DNA of 64,000 bases from Flavobacterium lindanitolerans (lineage in GTDB: Bacteria; Bacteroidota; Bacteroidia; Flavobacteriales; Flavobacteriaceae), in assembly GCF_002846575.1 (NCBI RefSeq), contig NZ_PJND01000007.1, forward strand, positions 1,550,001 to 1,614,000, in the 5' to 3' direction. This document shows, piece after piece, positions 37,250 to 45,698 of this stretch. Every line of letters starts with the position of its first letter. Position 1 is the first letter of the stretch. Below the pieces are notes generated by a model. It had not been told where the DNA came from. It searched no databases and saw only the letters and a program-made list of their open reading frames with translations. Position numbers and translations under genes: made by a program.

Positions 37250-37289
37250 ATATGTGCTTTTAAAATTTTAATTAATTGTGTTTTTTACT

Positions 37290-38060
37290 TTATTCAGGAG
37301 TATTCCATGTAATGGCTCCGGATTTGTTGACAATGGCAAAAGAGTCATAGCCTGTTTTTAAATTCTCCGGATTTCCGAAAAAGGTTATCGAAGAAGCATC
37401 TGTGGCTTTGGCAATCTTCTCTCTGGCATTGAGCAGGGCAGATGATTTTGTGTCTGCCGTTGCCGTCATCTTGTCGACAAAGAAATTTTTAGCATTACAA
37501 TAAGCGCCTGAACTTGTATTGATGGTTGCTTTTTTGGCTTTCCCTGTAAGGCTAACCGTTGCACCGCTTTTGAACATTCCGGTAAAAGAATCGGTTTCAA
37601 ATCTTCCGCTGAAAAGAGAACCCGAACTCACTTTTACACTAACTCTTGAATTGGGAAGTACGGTTCCCCTGAAATAAGAATCGGATAAAATTTCGATTTT
37701 AATATCGTCTGAAGTTACCGGATTTTCAAAAAATAATTTTGATTTTGAAGAGGCTTTGAACGAATTGACATTTTTAGCCGCCACGAAAACTTTTGAAATG
37801 CTTTCATTTTGTTTTTTATTTCTTTTTACATGATAAATTCTTAAGGTTTTTCCATCTGTCTCAGTAATAATGGAATCAAGTCCATCTTTGCTGTCTCCCT
37901 CTACTCGTATTGAATTTTCGTCACTTTCCATATAAAATAATTCAATTCCTGATTCTACTTCTATTTTTGAAAAATCATTGACTTTTCTGTTTTCTGATAC
38001 CTGGGCATAGCCTGTCAAAGCTGCCATTGCCATTGCTGTTGTGATGATGAATTTTAACAT
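37290..38060 (-). CDS. Secreted GIN-domain (DUF2807) protein, first paralogue
   Basis: A 256-residue protein with a signal peptide (MLKFIITTAMAMAALTGYAQ). DUF2807 is recognisable in VESGIELFYMESDENSIRVEGD and in the repeated short strands (SSGSLFSGRFETDSF). It is upstream of padR by 40 bp on the same strand and may be read into that operon. Function unknown; it is presumably exported to the periplasm or surface. It is clearly diverged from the two other paralogues, so the cluster is not a recent triplication. Confidence 0.82.
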   Translation of the reverse strand: MLKFIITTAMAMAALTGYAQVSENRKVNDFSKIEVESGIELFYMESDENSIRVEGDSKDGLDSIITETDGKTLRIYHVKRNKKQNESISKVFVAAKNVNSFKASSKSKLFFENPVTSDDIKIEILSDSYFRGTVLPNSRVSVKVSSGSLFSGRFETDSFTGMFKSGATVSLTGKAKKATINTSSGAYCNAKNFFVDKMTATADTKSSALLNAREKIAKATDASSITFFGNPENLKTGYDSFAIVNKSGAITWNTPE

Positions 38061-38075
38061 AACTGTTCGTTTTTT

Positions 38076-38117
38076 GATTGATGATTGATGATTGATGATG
38101 ATTGATTGATGGTTTTT
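38076..38117. repeat. GATT/GATGATT low-complexity repeat
   Basis: Irregular copies of GATTGATGATT fill the gap between the DUF4870 gene and the GIN-domain gene. A similar run at about 38177-38206 lies inside the 3' end of the DUF4870 coding region. Confidence 0.7.
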
Positions 38118-38162
38118 GGATGATTAGTCCTGATATTATATTTTCTTCATGGCTTTGGATGG

Positions 38163-38705
38163 TTAAACTGTTTCGCTTTCTGATTGATGATTGATTGATG
38201 ATTCGTTTTCTTCTGAAATTTCAGTTTTGTTTTCCTCTTTTTTCTCTGTCTTAAGAAAGTTGATGGTTAGCGGATATTTGTATAATTCTCCGTTTGCGGC
38301 TTTGATAGATGCATAAATTATTAAGAAGAATTCGGCAACTTTTAATGTAAAGAAGAGAACTGCTGCGGTTATGCCTATAATCACAATTCCGGTAATATGC
38401 TCCAGATGAAAATTATCGATTATAAAGTCATCGTTGTAGACAATGGCGTTGATAGGTATGTTTTTGAAAATAGTAACGATGAAAATCGGAATAGCAATCA
38501 GGCATAATAGTAAAGAATACAATAGAAGACTAAGTTGAAAGTTGATGGTTTGTCTTCCATGATGGTCAATATAGTCCGAATCTTTTTTACTGGCTCCCCA
38601 AATAATTATCGGAAAAATATAATTCCCAAATGGAATAAAATATTGTGTCAATGTACTTAAATGTACAAAGGCGCTGGTCGTTTTTTGATTTGATGATGTT
38701 TCCAT
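38163..38705 (-). CDS. DUF4870-domain membrane protein
   Basis: A 180-residue integral membrane protein. It opens with SAFVHLSTLTQYFIPFGNYIFPIIIW and DHHGRQTINFQLS, the typical DUF4870 signature, followed by two more long hydrophobic helices (about 60-85 and 108-135). The C-terminal 35 residues are hydrophilic and Glu/Ser-rich; part is encoded by a GATT-type low-complexity DNA repeat. Function unknown; family members often accompany PspC and stress-response clusters, as here. A candidate -7 box TATATTTG lies upstream on the minus strand at 38735-38742. Confidence 0.85.
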   Translation of the reverse strand: METSSNQKTTSAFVHLSTLTQYFIPFGNYIFPIIIWGASKKDSDYIDHHGRQTINFQLSLLLYSLLLCLIAIPIFIVTIFKNIPINAIVYNDDFIIDNFHLEHITGIVIIGITAAVLFFTLKVAEFFLIIYASIKAANGELYKYPLTINFLKTEKKEENKTEISEENESSINHQSESETV

Positions 38706-38734
38706 GATGTAAAAGTATATAATAATATCCTATG

Positions 38735-38742
38735 CAAATATA
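38735..38742 (-). promoter_or_regulatory. Candidate -7 box for the DUF4870 gene
   Basis: TATATTTG on the minus strand, 30 bp upstream of the DUF4870 start, matches TAnnTTTG. The -33 element is not clear. Confidence 0.42.
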
Positions 38743-38950
38743 TGGCTAAAAAACAGTATCTTGTTTTACATAGTACTTATATTTAACAAAAAATTAACAA
38801 ATACAAAATCTTTAAAAATAAATTAAGTACCTGATATTTAGTATGTAATGCGTTTTTTGTCTTTTATCTGCCGTCTATTTATCTATCATCTTTTTTATCT
38901 TTTTCCTCCAAATCAATTAATATTTAGTATATTTCAAAAAAAATAAACTG

Positions 38951-39403
38951 ATGGAATTTACAGCCGGAAAACTCAATAAATTTCTTTTTTTTAAACTGCC
39001 TTCTGCTTTTTTGTGCGGTGTAAGAGTACAGAAAATCGATTTGGAGCGTTGTGTCGTTACCGTGAAGCATCGATGGATTAATCAGAATCCTTTTAATTCG
39101 ATGTATTTTGCTGTTCAGGCCATGGCGGCAGAATTATCTACCGGAGCTTTGGTCATGTACCATATAAAAAGAAGCAACAGAAAAATATCCATGTTGGTTG
39201 CCAACAATAAAGGGAATTTTACAAAAAAAGCAACGGGAAGAATTGTTTTTACCTGCCAGGATGGACATCTGATTGAAGATGCCGTAAAGCGTACAATACA
39301 AACCGGAGAAGGGCAAACCTTCTGGATGAAATCTATTGGTATTAATGAAAAAGGGGAGCAGGTTTCCGAAATGGATTTTGAATGGAGTATAAGAGTGAAG
39401 TAA
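38951..39403 (+). CDS. DUF4442 (hotdog-fold thioesterase-like) protein
   Basis: A 150-residue protein of the DUF4442 family, related to PaaI-type hotdog thioesterases. The stretch NPFNSMYFAVQAMAAELSTGALV corresponds to the central hotdog helix, followed by beta strands (KISMLVANNKGNFTKKATGRIVFTCQDG). It could act on acyl-thioesters, but no substrate can be assigned. It stands alone upstream of the TIGR01777 gene, which has its own promoter. Confidence 0.82.
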   Translation: MEFTAGKLNKFLFFKLPSAFLCGVRVQKIDLERCVVTVKHRWINQNPFNSMYFAVQAMAAELSTGALVMYHIKRSNRKISMLVANNKGNFTKKATGRIVFTCQDGHLIEDAVKRTIQTGEGQTFWMKSIGINEKGEQVSEMDFEWSIRVK

Positions 39404-39445
39404 TTTCCTGACAGGACTTTGCCGTTAAACCTACCTTAATTAACA

Positions 39446-39475
39446 TTTTATTACGCTGATGCACTCGTAAATTTG
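39446..39475 (+). promoter_or_regulatory. Promoter of the TIGR01777 oxidoreductase gene
   Basis: TAAATTTG at 39468-39475 matches TAnnTTTG, with TTTT 18-19 bp upstream at the -33 position. The start codon is 22 bp downstream. Confidence 0.55.
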
Positions 39476-39497
39476 ACATACAGAAAATTTATACGCT

Positions 39498-40403
39498 ATG
39501 AAAATTTTGATTACAGGAGCAACGGGTCTGATAGGAACAGAGTTAGTTTCCCTGTTATTGCAAAACGGAATCACAATCCATTATCTGACCACTTCTAAAA
39601 AAGAAATAAAAAATGAGCCTAATTATCAGGGCTTTTATTGGAATCCGCAACAAGGTGTTATTGATGAAAAGGCAATTGTAGGGGTAAATACCATTGTACA
39701 TTTGGCCGGAGCGTCTATTTCTATGCGCTGGACTTCAAAAAATAAACAGGAAATTATCGAGAGCCGTACTTTAACCACAAATTTGCTTTACAGGATATTG
39801 AAATCGCATCCGCATCAGGTAAGGCATTTTGTTTCGGCATCCGCCATAGGAATTTATCCGGACAGCCTTACTGCTTTTTATACAGAAGACAATAAATCGG
39901 TTGATAATTCATTCCTGGGGCAGGTAGTAGTGAAATGGGAGGAAGCTGTCGATAACTTTAAAAGATTAAATATTAAGGTTTGTAAAATAAGAACCGGCCT
40001 TGTGCTTTCCGAAAAAGGGGGTATGCTGAAAGAATTGCTCAAGCCAATAAAAGTTGGAATGGGTTCTGCTTACGGTTCAGGAAAGCAATGGCAATCCTGG
40101 ATACATATTCATGATTTAGTGCATTTGTATCATTTTGCCATCCAGCACGAATGGGAAGGTGTCTACAATGCTACTGCTCCAAATCCGGTCGATAATCATG
40201 AGTTGGTCAAAAAAACGGCTGCTATTCTTGAAAAGCCTTTTTTTATGCCTAATGTCCCGGAATTTCTTCTCAAACTGCTTTTGGGCGAAATGTATATATT
40301 GCTGGTTTCAAGCCAGAATGTTAGTTCGCAAAAAGCTCAGGACAACGGGTTTGTATTTAAATACAGGACTTTAGATAAGGCTCTGGAAAATCTTTTAGGC
40401 TGA
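39498..40403 (+). CDS. TIGR01777-family NAD(P)-dependent epimerase-like oxidoreductase
   Basis: A 301-residue extended SDR. The cofactor motif GATGLIG is at residues 7-13. Family-typical features include YWNPQQGVID, VHLAGASISMRW, the SASAIGIYPD segment and the C-terminal RPxxP-like region in a diverged form (KPFFMPNVPEFLLKLLLGEM). Homologues (YfcH, SDR39U1) bind NADP(H); the physiological substrate is unknown. It is a single gene, followed by a REP-like repeat and a strong bidirectional terminator. Confidence 0.88.
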   Translation: MKILITGATGLIGTELVSLLLQNGITIHYLTTSKKEIKNEPNYQGFYWNPQQGVIDEKAIVGVNTIVHLAGASISMRWTSKNKQEIIESRTLTTNLLYRILKSHPHQVRHFVSASAIGIYPDSLTAFYTEDNKSVDNSFLGQVVVKWEEAVDNFKRLNIKVCKIRTGLVLSEKGGMLKELLKPIKVGMGSAYGSGKQWQSWIHIHDLVHLYHFAIQHEWEGVYNATAPNPVDNHELVKKTAAILEKPFFMPNVPEFLLKLLLGEMYILLVSSQNVSSQKAQDNGFVFKYRTLDKALENLLG

Positions 40404-40433
40404 TAAAAATAAATCAGCAATCACTCTTTAATA

Positions 40434-40495
40434 AACTTTGCGATTCTGCTTCTTTGCGGCAACTATTTTACGCAAAGGCGCCGCGCCGCAAAAGA
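40434..40495. repeat. Dispersed palindromic (REP-like) repeat, copy 2
   Basis: TTTGCGATTCTGCTTCTTTGCG and the opposite arm CGCAAAGGCGCCGCGCCGCA flank a loop with AACTATTTTA. It aligns along its length with the element at 15899-15956, with less perfect arms. Confidence 0.72.
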
Positions 40496-40528
40496 TATAA
40501 CTTATCAGGATATAGAGTTTCTTAAAAA

Positions 40529-40566
40529 TAAAAAGAGCTCCATTTCAACAAATGGAGCTCTTTTTG
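40529..40566. terminator. Bidirectional terminator between TIGR01777 and YceI genes
   Basis: AAAGAGCTCCATTT and AAATGGAGCTCTTT form a perfect stem with loop CAAC, flanked by A and T runs. It lies between converging genes. Confidence 0.88.
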
Positions 40567-40580
40567 GGGTGAATTAACAA

Positions 40581-41255
40581 TTATTTCTTAGCAGTAATGC
40601 TAACCTTAAGTTCGATGTCGTCATTGATAAATTTGTCTCCCAGATTGTCAAATACAGATTTTGACCCGTAGTTCACATTCCAAAGCGTTCTGTTGATAGT
40701 AAAAGGGTCGCTGACAAGTGTCACCGTATTTCCGTCAACAGTTACGGTAGCAGGAAACTTTACGTTTTTTGTAATACCTTTCATGGTCAGGTTACCTTCT
40801 ACAGCCGTTTTTCCGTTTTCAGTCACGGCTTTTGTAATTTCAAAAGTAGACTGAGGATATTTTTTTACGTTGAAGAAATGGTCAAAGTCTTCTTCAGTAC
40901 CACCAGTTCCTTTTAAGTGGCCTTCCAAATCTTCTTTTCCGTCACCGGCTTTCAGGTCGGTTACGGTAATCGTATTCATATCAATAGTAAATTTACCGCT
41001 ATCCAATACATTGTCTTTTATAGAAACCGTTCCGTCACTAAGATTAATTGTTCCGGTATGTTTTCCTGTCGGTTTGGAACCGGTCCAGTCAATTTTTGAA
41101 TTCCCTTTGTCAACTGTATAGGATACAGCTTCACCAGATGCTTCTTTTACAGCACCCGCTTCAGTAGTTTCGGCTTCAGCTGCTTTGTCATTTTTGCAGG
41201 AAACTGTCAGGGTTAATGCAGATAAAATTAATAGAGATGCGATACGATTCTTCAT
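40581..41255 (-). CDS. YceI-family lipoprotein
   Basis: A 224-residue lipoprotein with a lipobox (LTLTVSC, Cys20) and a short Glu/Ala-rich linker. The YceI lipocalin-like barrel follows: VDKGNSKIDWTGSKPTGKHTG at its start, then LEGHLKG..FFNVKKYPQSTFEIT and GNLTMKGITKNVKFP. YceI proteins bind isoprenoid or other lipid-like molecules in the periplasm. It is a single gene between two terminating or promoter regions and runs convergently with the TIGR01777 gene. Confidence 0.92.
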   Translation of the reverse strand: MKNRIASLLILSALTLTVSCKNDKAAEAETTEAGAVKEASGEAVSYTVDKGNSKIDWTGSKPTGKHTGTINLSDGTVSIKDNVLDSGKFTIDMNTITVTDLKAGDGKEDLEGHLKGTGGTEEDFDHFFNVKKYPQSTFEITKAVTENGKTAVEGNLTMKGITKNVKFPATVTVDGNTVTLVSDPFTINRTLWNVNYGSKSVFDNLGDKFINDDIELKVSITAKK

Positions 41256-41378
41256 AAGATTTAATTTTTTAGCTTAGCAAACATATCAAATTCAGGCCAA
41301 AAATATCTTAAAATTATATTAAAATCAAAATGTTTTCAGGGTTTTAGGTTCTAATATAGGAGAAAAAAAGCGTGACAA

Positions 41379-41411
41379 TTTGACATTTTAAAACAATTGG
41401 CAGTACTTTTG
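41379..41411 (+). promoter_or_regulatory. Promoter of grpE-dnaJ
   Basis: TTTG at 41379-41382 and TACTTTTG at 41404-41411, with a 21-bp spacer, match the Bacteroidota consensus. The expected start of transcription near 41418 excludes the upstream in-frame ATG at 41397 as the grpE start. I saw no CIRCE element. Confidence 0.65.
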
Positions 41412-41432
41412 CAATCCCTTGAAAAGCAGAAA

Positions 41433-42011
41433 ATGAAAATTAAGAATATATTTAAAAGTAAAAATACTATGAATGCTGAAAATCAAGACAAAGAGCAGGA
41501 AATCGATGACGCAACTTTAGAAGCTAACGCAAATGGAGAGCAGTTAATTGTTGAAGAATTAAGCGTTGAAGAGCAACTGACCCAGGATTTGGCAGCCGAA
41601 AAAGACAAGTTTATCCGTCTTTTTGCAGAATTCGAAAACTATAAAAGAAGAACTGCAAAAGAACGAATTGATTTATTCAAAACGGCCAATCAGGAAGTTC
41701 TTCTGGCATTATTGCCTGTTTTGGATGATTTTGACAGGGCTCAGGTTGAAATTTCGAAATCCGGTGACGAAAACCTTCTAAAAGGTGTTGAATTGATTCA
41801 CGAGAAACTAAGAACAACTTTGGCATCAAAGGGTCTTGAAGGAGTTGACGTAAAAGCAGGTGATTCATTTGACCCTGATTTTGCGGAGGCAATTACACAA
41901 ATCCCTGCACCTTCGGCCGATTTGAAAGGCAAGATTGTTGATGTTGTAGAGAAAGGATATAAATTGGGCGACAAAATTATCCGTTTCCCTAAAGTGGTAA
42001 TCGGACAGTAA
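41433..42011 (+). CDS. grpE: Nucleotide exchange factor GrpE
   Basis: A 192-residue GrpE, which releases ADP from DnaK in the heat-shock chaperone cycle. An acidic, variable N terminus is followed by the long dimerising helix (AAEKDKFIRLFAEFENYKRRTAKERID) and the C-terminal beta domain ending KGYKLGDKIIRFPKVVIG. The start was put at 41433 because the earlier ATG lies before the predicted transcription start; 41469 (MNAENQ) is another possibility. dnaJ follows after 54 bp and a terminator follows dnaJ, so they form an operon. dnaK is not nearby. Confidence 0.94.
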   Translation: MKIKNIFKSKNTMNAENQDKEQEIDDATLEANANGEQLIVEELSVEEQLTQDLAAEKDKFIRLFAEFENYKRRTAKERIDLFKTANQEVLLALLPVLDDFDRAQVEISKSGDENLLKGVELIHEKLRTTLASKGLEGVDVKAGDSFDPDFAEAITQIPAPSADLKGKIVDVVEKGYKLGDKIIRFPKVVIGQ

Positions 42012-42065
42012 TGACTCGTCATGCTGTAGAAAATCCTACAGCATTTCAATGCTAAAAATGAAAAA

Positions 42066-43184
42066 ATGAAACAAGATTTTTACGAAATATTAGGAATTTC
42101 AAAATCTGCAGATGCTGCTGCAATCAAAAAGGCATACCGAAAGAAAGCAATAGAATTCCATCCTGATAAGAATCCGGGAAATAAGGAAGCAGAAGAAAAT
42201 TTTAAGAAAGCGGCAGAAGCTTATGAAGTTTTGAGCGACCCTCAAAAGAAGGCAAAATACGACCAGTACGGACACCAGGCATTTGATGGCGCAGGTGGTT
42301 TTGGTGGCGGAGGTATGAATATGGATGATATTTTCAGCCAGTTCGGAGATATTTTCGGCAGCGCTTTTGGAGCCGGTTTTGGTGGTTTCGGAGGTGGAAA
42401 CTCGGGTCCGCGAAGAGTGAAAGGAAGCAATTTGAGAATCAAGGTAAAACTGACCTTAGAGGAAATTGCCAATGGTGTTGAGAAAAAGGTAAAGGTCAAA
42501 AGAAAAGTACAGGCTAAAGATGCCCATTATAAAACCTGCCCTACCTGTAACGGTCAAGGTCAGGTAATGAGAGTTACCAATACAATTTTAGGAAGAATGC
42601 AGTCGGCAACAACCTGTCATACTTGCGGTGGTTCGGGTCAGGTGCTTGAAAGCAAGCCTAAAGATGCGGATGCTCAGGGAATGATTATGGTTGATGAAAC
42701 CGTTTCTATCAAAATTCCGGCCGGTGTAGTAGACGGAATGCAGTTAAAAGTTTCCAATAAAGGAAATGATGCGCCGGGAAGCAACAGTATTCCGGGCGAT
42801 TTGATTGTTGCAATTGAAGAAGTCGAACACGAATTTTTAAAACGTGAAGGCGAAAACCTGCATCTGGACTTGTATATAAGTTTCCCGGAAGCTGTTTTGG
42901 GAGTCACAAGAGATATCGAAGCAGTAAACGGAAAAGTAAGAATCAAGTTGGAAGAAGGTATACAGTCAGGTAAGATTCTTCGCCTGAAAGGCAAAGGAAT
43001 TCCAAGCATCAACGGTTATGGAAATGGTGATTTACTGGTGCATGTAAACGTTTGGACACCAAAAAATTTGAATAAAGAACAAAAACAATTTTTTGAAAAA
43101 TCAATTACAGAAGAAAATTTTATCCCAAAACCAGAGAAGAGTGAAAAATCTTTTTTTGAAAAAGTTAAGGATATGTTTTCATAA
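42066..43184 (+). CDS. dnaJ: Chaperone DnaJ with a reduced zinc-finger domain
   Basis: A 372-residue DnaJ, the J-domain co-chaperone that delivers substrates to DnaK and stimulates its ATPase. The J domain has HPD at 32-34, followed by a Gly/Phe-rich linker (about 74-113) and the two-part C-terminal substrate domain. The cysteine-rich domain has only two CxxCxGxG motifs (Cys158/161 and Cys184/187) instead of four. By position these are motifs 2 and 3, which build zinc site II; site I is missing. I believe this is a lineage trait in Flavobacteria rather than damage. It is second in the operon after grpE. Confidence 0.95.
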   Translation: MKQDFYEILGISKSADAAAIKKAYRKKAIEFHPDKNPGNKEAEENFKKAAEAYEVLSDPQKKAKYDQYGHQAFDGAGGFGGGGMNMDDIFSQFGDIFGSAFGAGFGGFGGGNSGPRRVKGSNLRIKVKLTLEEIANGVEKKVKVKRKVQAKDAHYKTCPTCNGQGQVMRVTNTILGRMQSATTCHTCGGSGQVLESKPKDADAQGMIMVDETVSIKIPAGVVDGMQLKVSNKGNDAPGSNSIPGDLIVAIEEVEHEFLKREGENLHLDLYISFPEAVLGVTRDIEAVNGKVRIKLEEGIQSGKILRLKGKGIPSINGYGNGDLLVHVNVWTPKNLNKEQKQFFEKSITEENFIPKPEKSEKSFFEKVKDMFS

Positions 43185-43204
43185 TAATTCAAAAATTTTT
43201 ATAT

Positions 43205-43240
43205 TTGGAAATTACTAGGCAACTAGTAATTTTCTTTTTC
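43205..43240 (+). terminator. Terminator of the grpE-dnaJ operon
   Basis: AAATTACTAG-GCAA-CTAGTAATTT is a perfect 10-bp stem followed by TCTTTTTC. It lies 20-50 bp after dnaJ's stop. Confidence 0.75.
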
Positions 43241-43379
43241 ATAGCAATTTTTCCCATCCTTGTGCAAATAGGGGTGGGTTTTTTTTTGAAATTCGCATAA
43301 ATTTTGCCTTCAAATTCCTTATTTTTACAGACTCATGGACCTTTAGGCCCTATTGAAGAAATAAATCCAAAAAAACATA

Positions 43380-44303
43380 ATGAGTAACATACTTGAAGTT
43401 AAAAATGTAGTCAAGCAATATGGCGATTATACTGCCTTAAACAATGTTTCGCTACAGGTTCCTAAAGGGAGCATATACGGACTTCTTGGTCCTAATGGCG
43501 CTGGAAAAACCTCGCTAATCCGAATTATCAATCAAATAACAATGCCGGATAGCGGCACTGTTTTTTTGGATGGGGAACAATTAAAGCCGGAACACGTTCA
43601 GCATATTGGATACATGCCGGAGGAAAGAGGTTTGTACAAAACTATGAAGGTTGGCGAACAGGCACTTTATCTTGCCCAGTTGAAAGGACTTTCAAAAGCG
43701 GAAGCCAAAAAGCAGCTGGATTATTGGTTTGACCGACTTGAAATTCAGGGTTGGTGGAATAAAAAAATTCAGGAACTCTCAAAAGGAATGGCTCAAAAAA
43801 TCCAATTTGTAGTAACCGTTCTGCACAAACCCAAACTTTTGATTTTTGATGAACCTTTTAGCGGTTTCGATCCTGTGAATGCCAATCTGATAAAGGACGA
43901 AATCCTGGAACTGAAAAAACAGGGTTCTACAATTATCTTTTCTACTCACAGAATGGAAAGCGTGGAAGAGCTTTGTGATGATATTGCCTTGATTCACCGA
44001 TCCAATAAACTGATTGAGGGAAAACTGCATGACGTCAAGAAAGAATACAGAACCAATAGTTTCCAGGTAGGGATTATGACTTCAAATGTAGAAGGATTGA
44101 TGTATCAGCTCACTCAGAAATTTACTGTTGGACAGACCAGCTTCAAGACACTCAATGACGATTTAAAACTGGAAGTACAGATTGGAGATTCTTCACCTAA
44201 TGAATTGTTGAATATCCTGACGCAGATGGGTCAGGTGACACATTTCGTGGAAAAAATACCAAGCGTTAACGATATTTTTATCCAAACAGTAAGCGATAAA
44301 TAG
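43380..44303 (+). CDS. ABC transporter ATP-binding protein (NatA-like)
   Basis: A 307-residue ABC ATPase. Walker A GPNGAGKT is at 37-44, the signature motif is the weak LSKGMAQK, and Walker B is LLIFDEPF with the switch His in FSTHR. A C-terminal DUF4162-type extension of about 85 residues is typical of NatA-like exporters. It is followed after 68 bp by the matching ABC-2 permease. The pair probably exports Na+, a drug or a peptide; NatAB is only a similarity. It begins a plus-strand run of six genes. Confidence 0.9.
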   Translation: MSNILEVKNVVKQYGDYTALNNVSLQVPKGSIYGLLGPNGAGKTSLIRIINQITMPDSGTVFLDGEQLKPEHVQHIGYMPEERGLYKTMKVGEQALYLAQLKGLSKAEAKKQLDYWFDRLEIQGWWNKKIQELSKGMAQKIQFVVTVLHKPKLLIFDEPFSGFDPVNANLIKDEILELKKQGSTIIFSTHRMESVEELCDDIALIHRSNKLIEGKLHDVKKEYRTNSFQVGIMTSNVEGLMYQLTQKFTVGQTSFKTLNDDLKLEVQIGDSSPNELLNILTQMGQVTHFVEKIPSVNDIFIQTVSDK

Positions 44304-44371
44304 TTGCGGTTTGAAAGCATTATATCATGCCAAAAATCACTAAATCATAAATCGGAAATCTAAAATCTAAA

Positions 44372-45676
44372 ATGAGCGTATTATCACTAATCATAAAAAG
44401 AGAATTTGTTGCAAAGGTTCGTAACAAATCATTTATCGTCATGACTTTCCTGAGCCCTTTGCTTATGGTAGGGCTTGTGGCATTTGTAGCCTATCTGAGT
44501 ACGATGAAGTCAGATGTCAAGGAAATCGCAATCCATGATGAATCCAATCTTTTTGTCAAGGAATTCAAGAATTCAGACGAATACCATTATCTTGACCGTT
44601 CCAATGTCGATTTAAAAGTATTGAAAGACAGTATTATGGCCGAAAAATATGAGGCTGTTTTGTATATTCCGAAAGTGGATGACAATAAAGAACTGTCCAA
44701 AAAAATACAGTATATTTCTAATGACAGTCCAAGTCTTTCCTATATAGACGATTTGGAAAGCATTATTGCCCAAAAACTCACAAAATCTAATTTTGAAAAG
44801 GCCAATCTCGATACATTGGCCATCAGAAATGCCGAAGCACAGGTGGACATTAGCCTTGCAAAAGCATCGGGTGAGGAAACGGTAAAAGGACTCAACGAAA
44901 TCAAGATTTTTATAGGAGCCGCTTTTGGTTACCTTATTATGATGTTCATCATTATTTACGGAAATATGGTGATGAGAAGCGTTATCGAAGAAAAAACCAA
45001 TCGTATTATTGAAATTATTATTTCATCTGTAAAGCCGTTCAAGCTAATGTTGGGTAAAATTATTGGAACTTCTTTGGCGGGCGTACTGCAATTTGTAATC
45101 TGGGCATTACTTGGAGGAATATTGTTGTTTGTCGTTTCGGTATTTCTAGGTATTAATATAGGGGCATCTTCATCAATGTCTCCTGAAATGATGGCGACGG
45201 CTAATGAGGGAATTTCTGGCAATATGCAGCTTTATGTCAATGAATTTAGAAATCTGCCAATAGTAACATTGCTGGTTTCGTTTATCGTTTATTTTATTGG
45301 AGGTTACTTTTTATACAGCTCCATTTATGCAGCAATTGGTGCTGCCGTTGACAATGAAACCGATTCGCAACAATTCCTTTTGCCAATCATCCTTCCATTA
45401 ATGCTTGGTGTTTATGTAGGTTTCTTTAGCGTACTAAACGACCCTCATGGAACCGTAGCCACCGTATTCTCATTCATTCCGCTTACCTCGCCAATTGTCA
45501 TGCTGATGCGAATTCCTTTTGGCGTGCCGTGGTGGCAAATAGTGGTTTCTCTGGTATTGCTGTTCGGAACGTTCTTTTTGGTGGTGTGGTTTGCTTCAAA
45601 AATTTATAGAATTGGTATTCTGATGTATGGCAAAAAACCTACCTGGAAAGAACTTTACAAATGGCTTAAATATTAA
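44372..45676 (+). CDS. ABC-2 type permease (NatB-like)
   Basis: A 434-residue membrane protein with the ABC-2 family plan. One N-terminal helix (about 22-42) is followed by a large periplasmic domain (about 45-175) and then five or six helices. The segment NMVMRSVIEEKTNRIIEIIISSVKPFKLMLGKI is the family's coupling region. It is the membrane partner of the ATPase encoded just upstream, and the two likely form an exporter. The transported molecule is unknown. The NtrC-like regulator gene begins 22 bp after its stop. Confidence 0.9.
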   Translation: MSVLSLIIKREFVAKVRNKSFIVMTFLSPLLMVGLVAFVAYLSTMKSDVKEIAIHDESNLFVKEFKNSDEYHYLDRSNVDLKVLKDSIMAEKYEAVLYIPKVDDNKELSKKIQYISNDSPSLSYIDDLESIIAQKLTKSNFEKANLDTLAIRNAEAQVDISLAKASGEETVKGLNEIKIFIGAAFGYLIMMFIIIYGNMVMRSVIEEKTNRIIEIIISSVKPFKLMLGKIIGTSLAGVLQFVIWALLGGILLFVVSVFLGINIGASSSMSPEMMATANEGISGNMQLYVNEFRNLPIVTLLVSFIVYFIGGYFLYSSIYAAIGAAVDNETDSQQFLLPIILPLMLGVYVGFFSVLNDPHGTVATVFSFIPLTSPIVMLMRIPFGVPWWQIVVSLVLLFGTFFLVVWFASKIYRIGILMYGKKPTWKELYKWLKY

Positions 45677-45698
45677 ACGCAAAGTAAAAGATTAAGAT

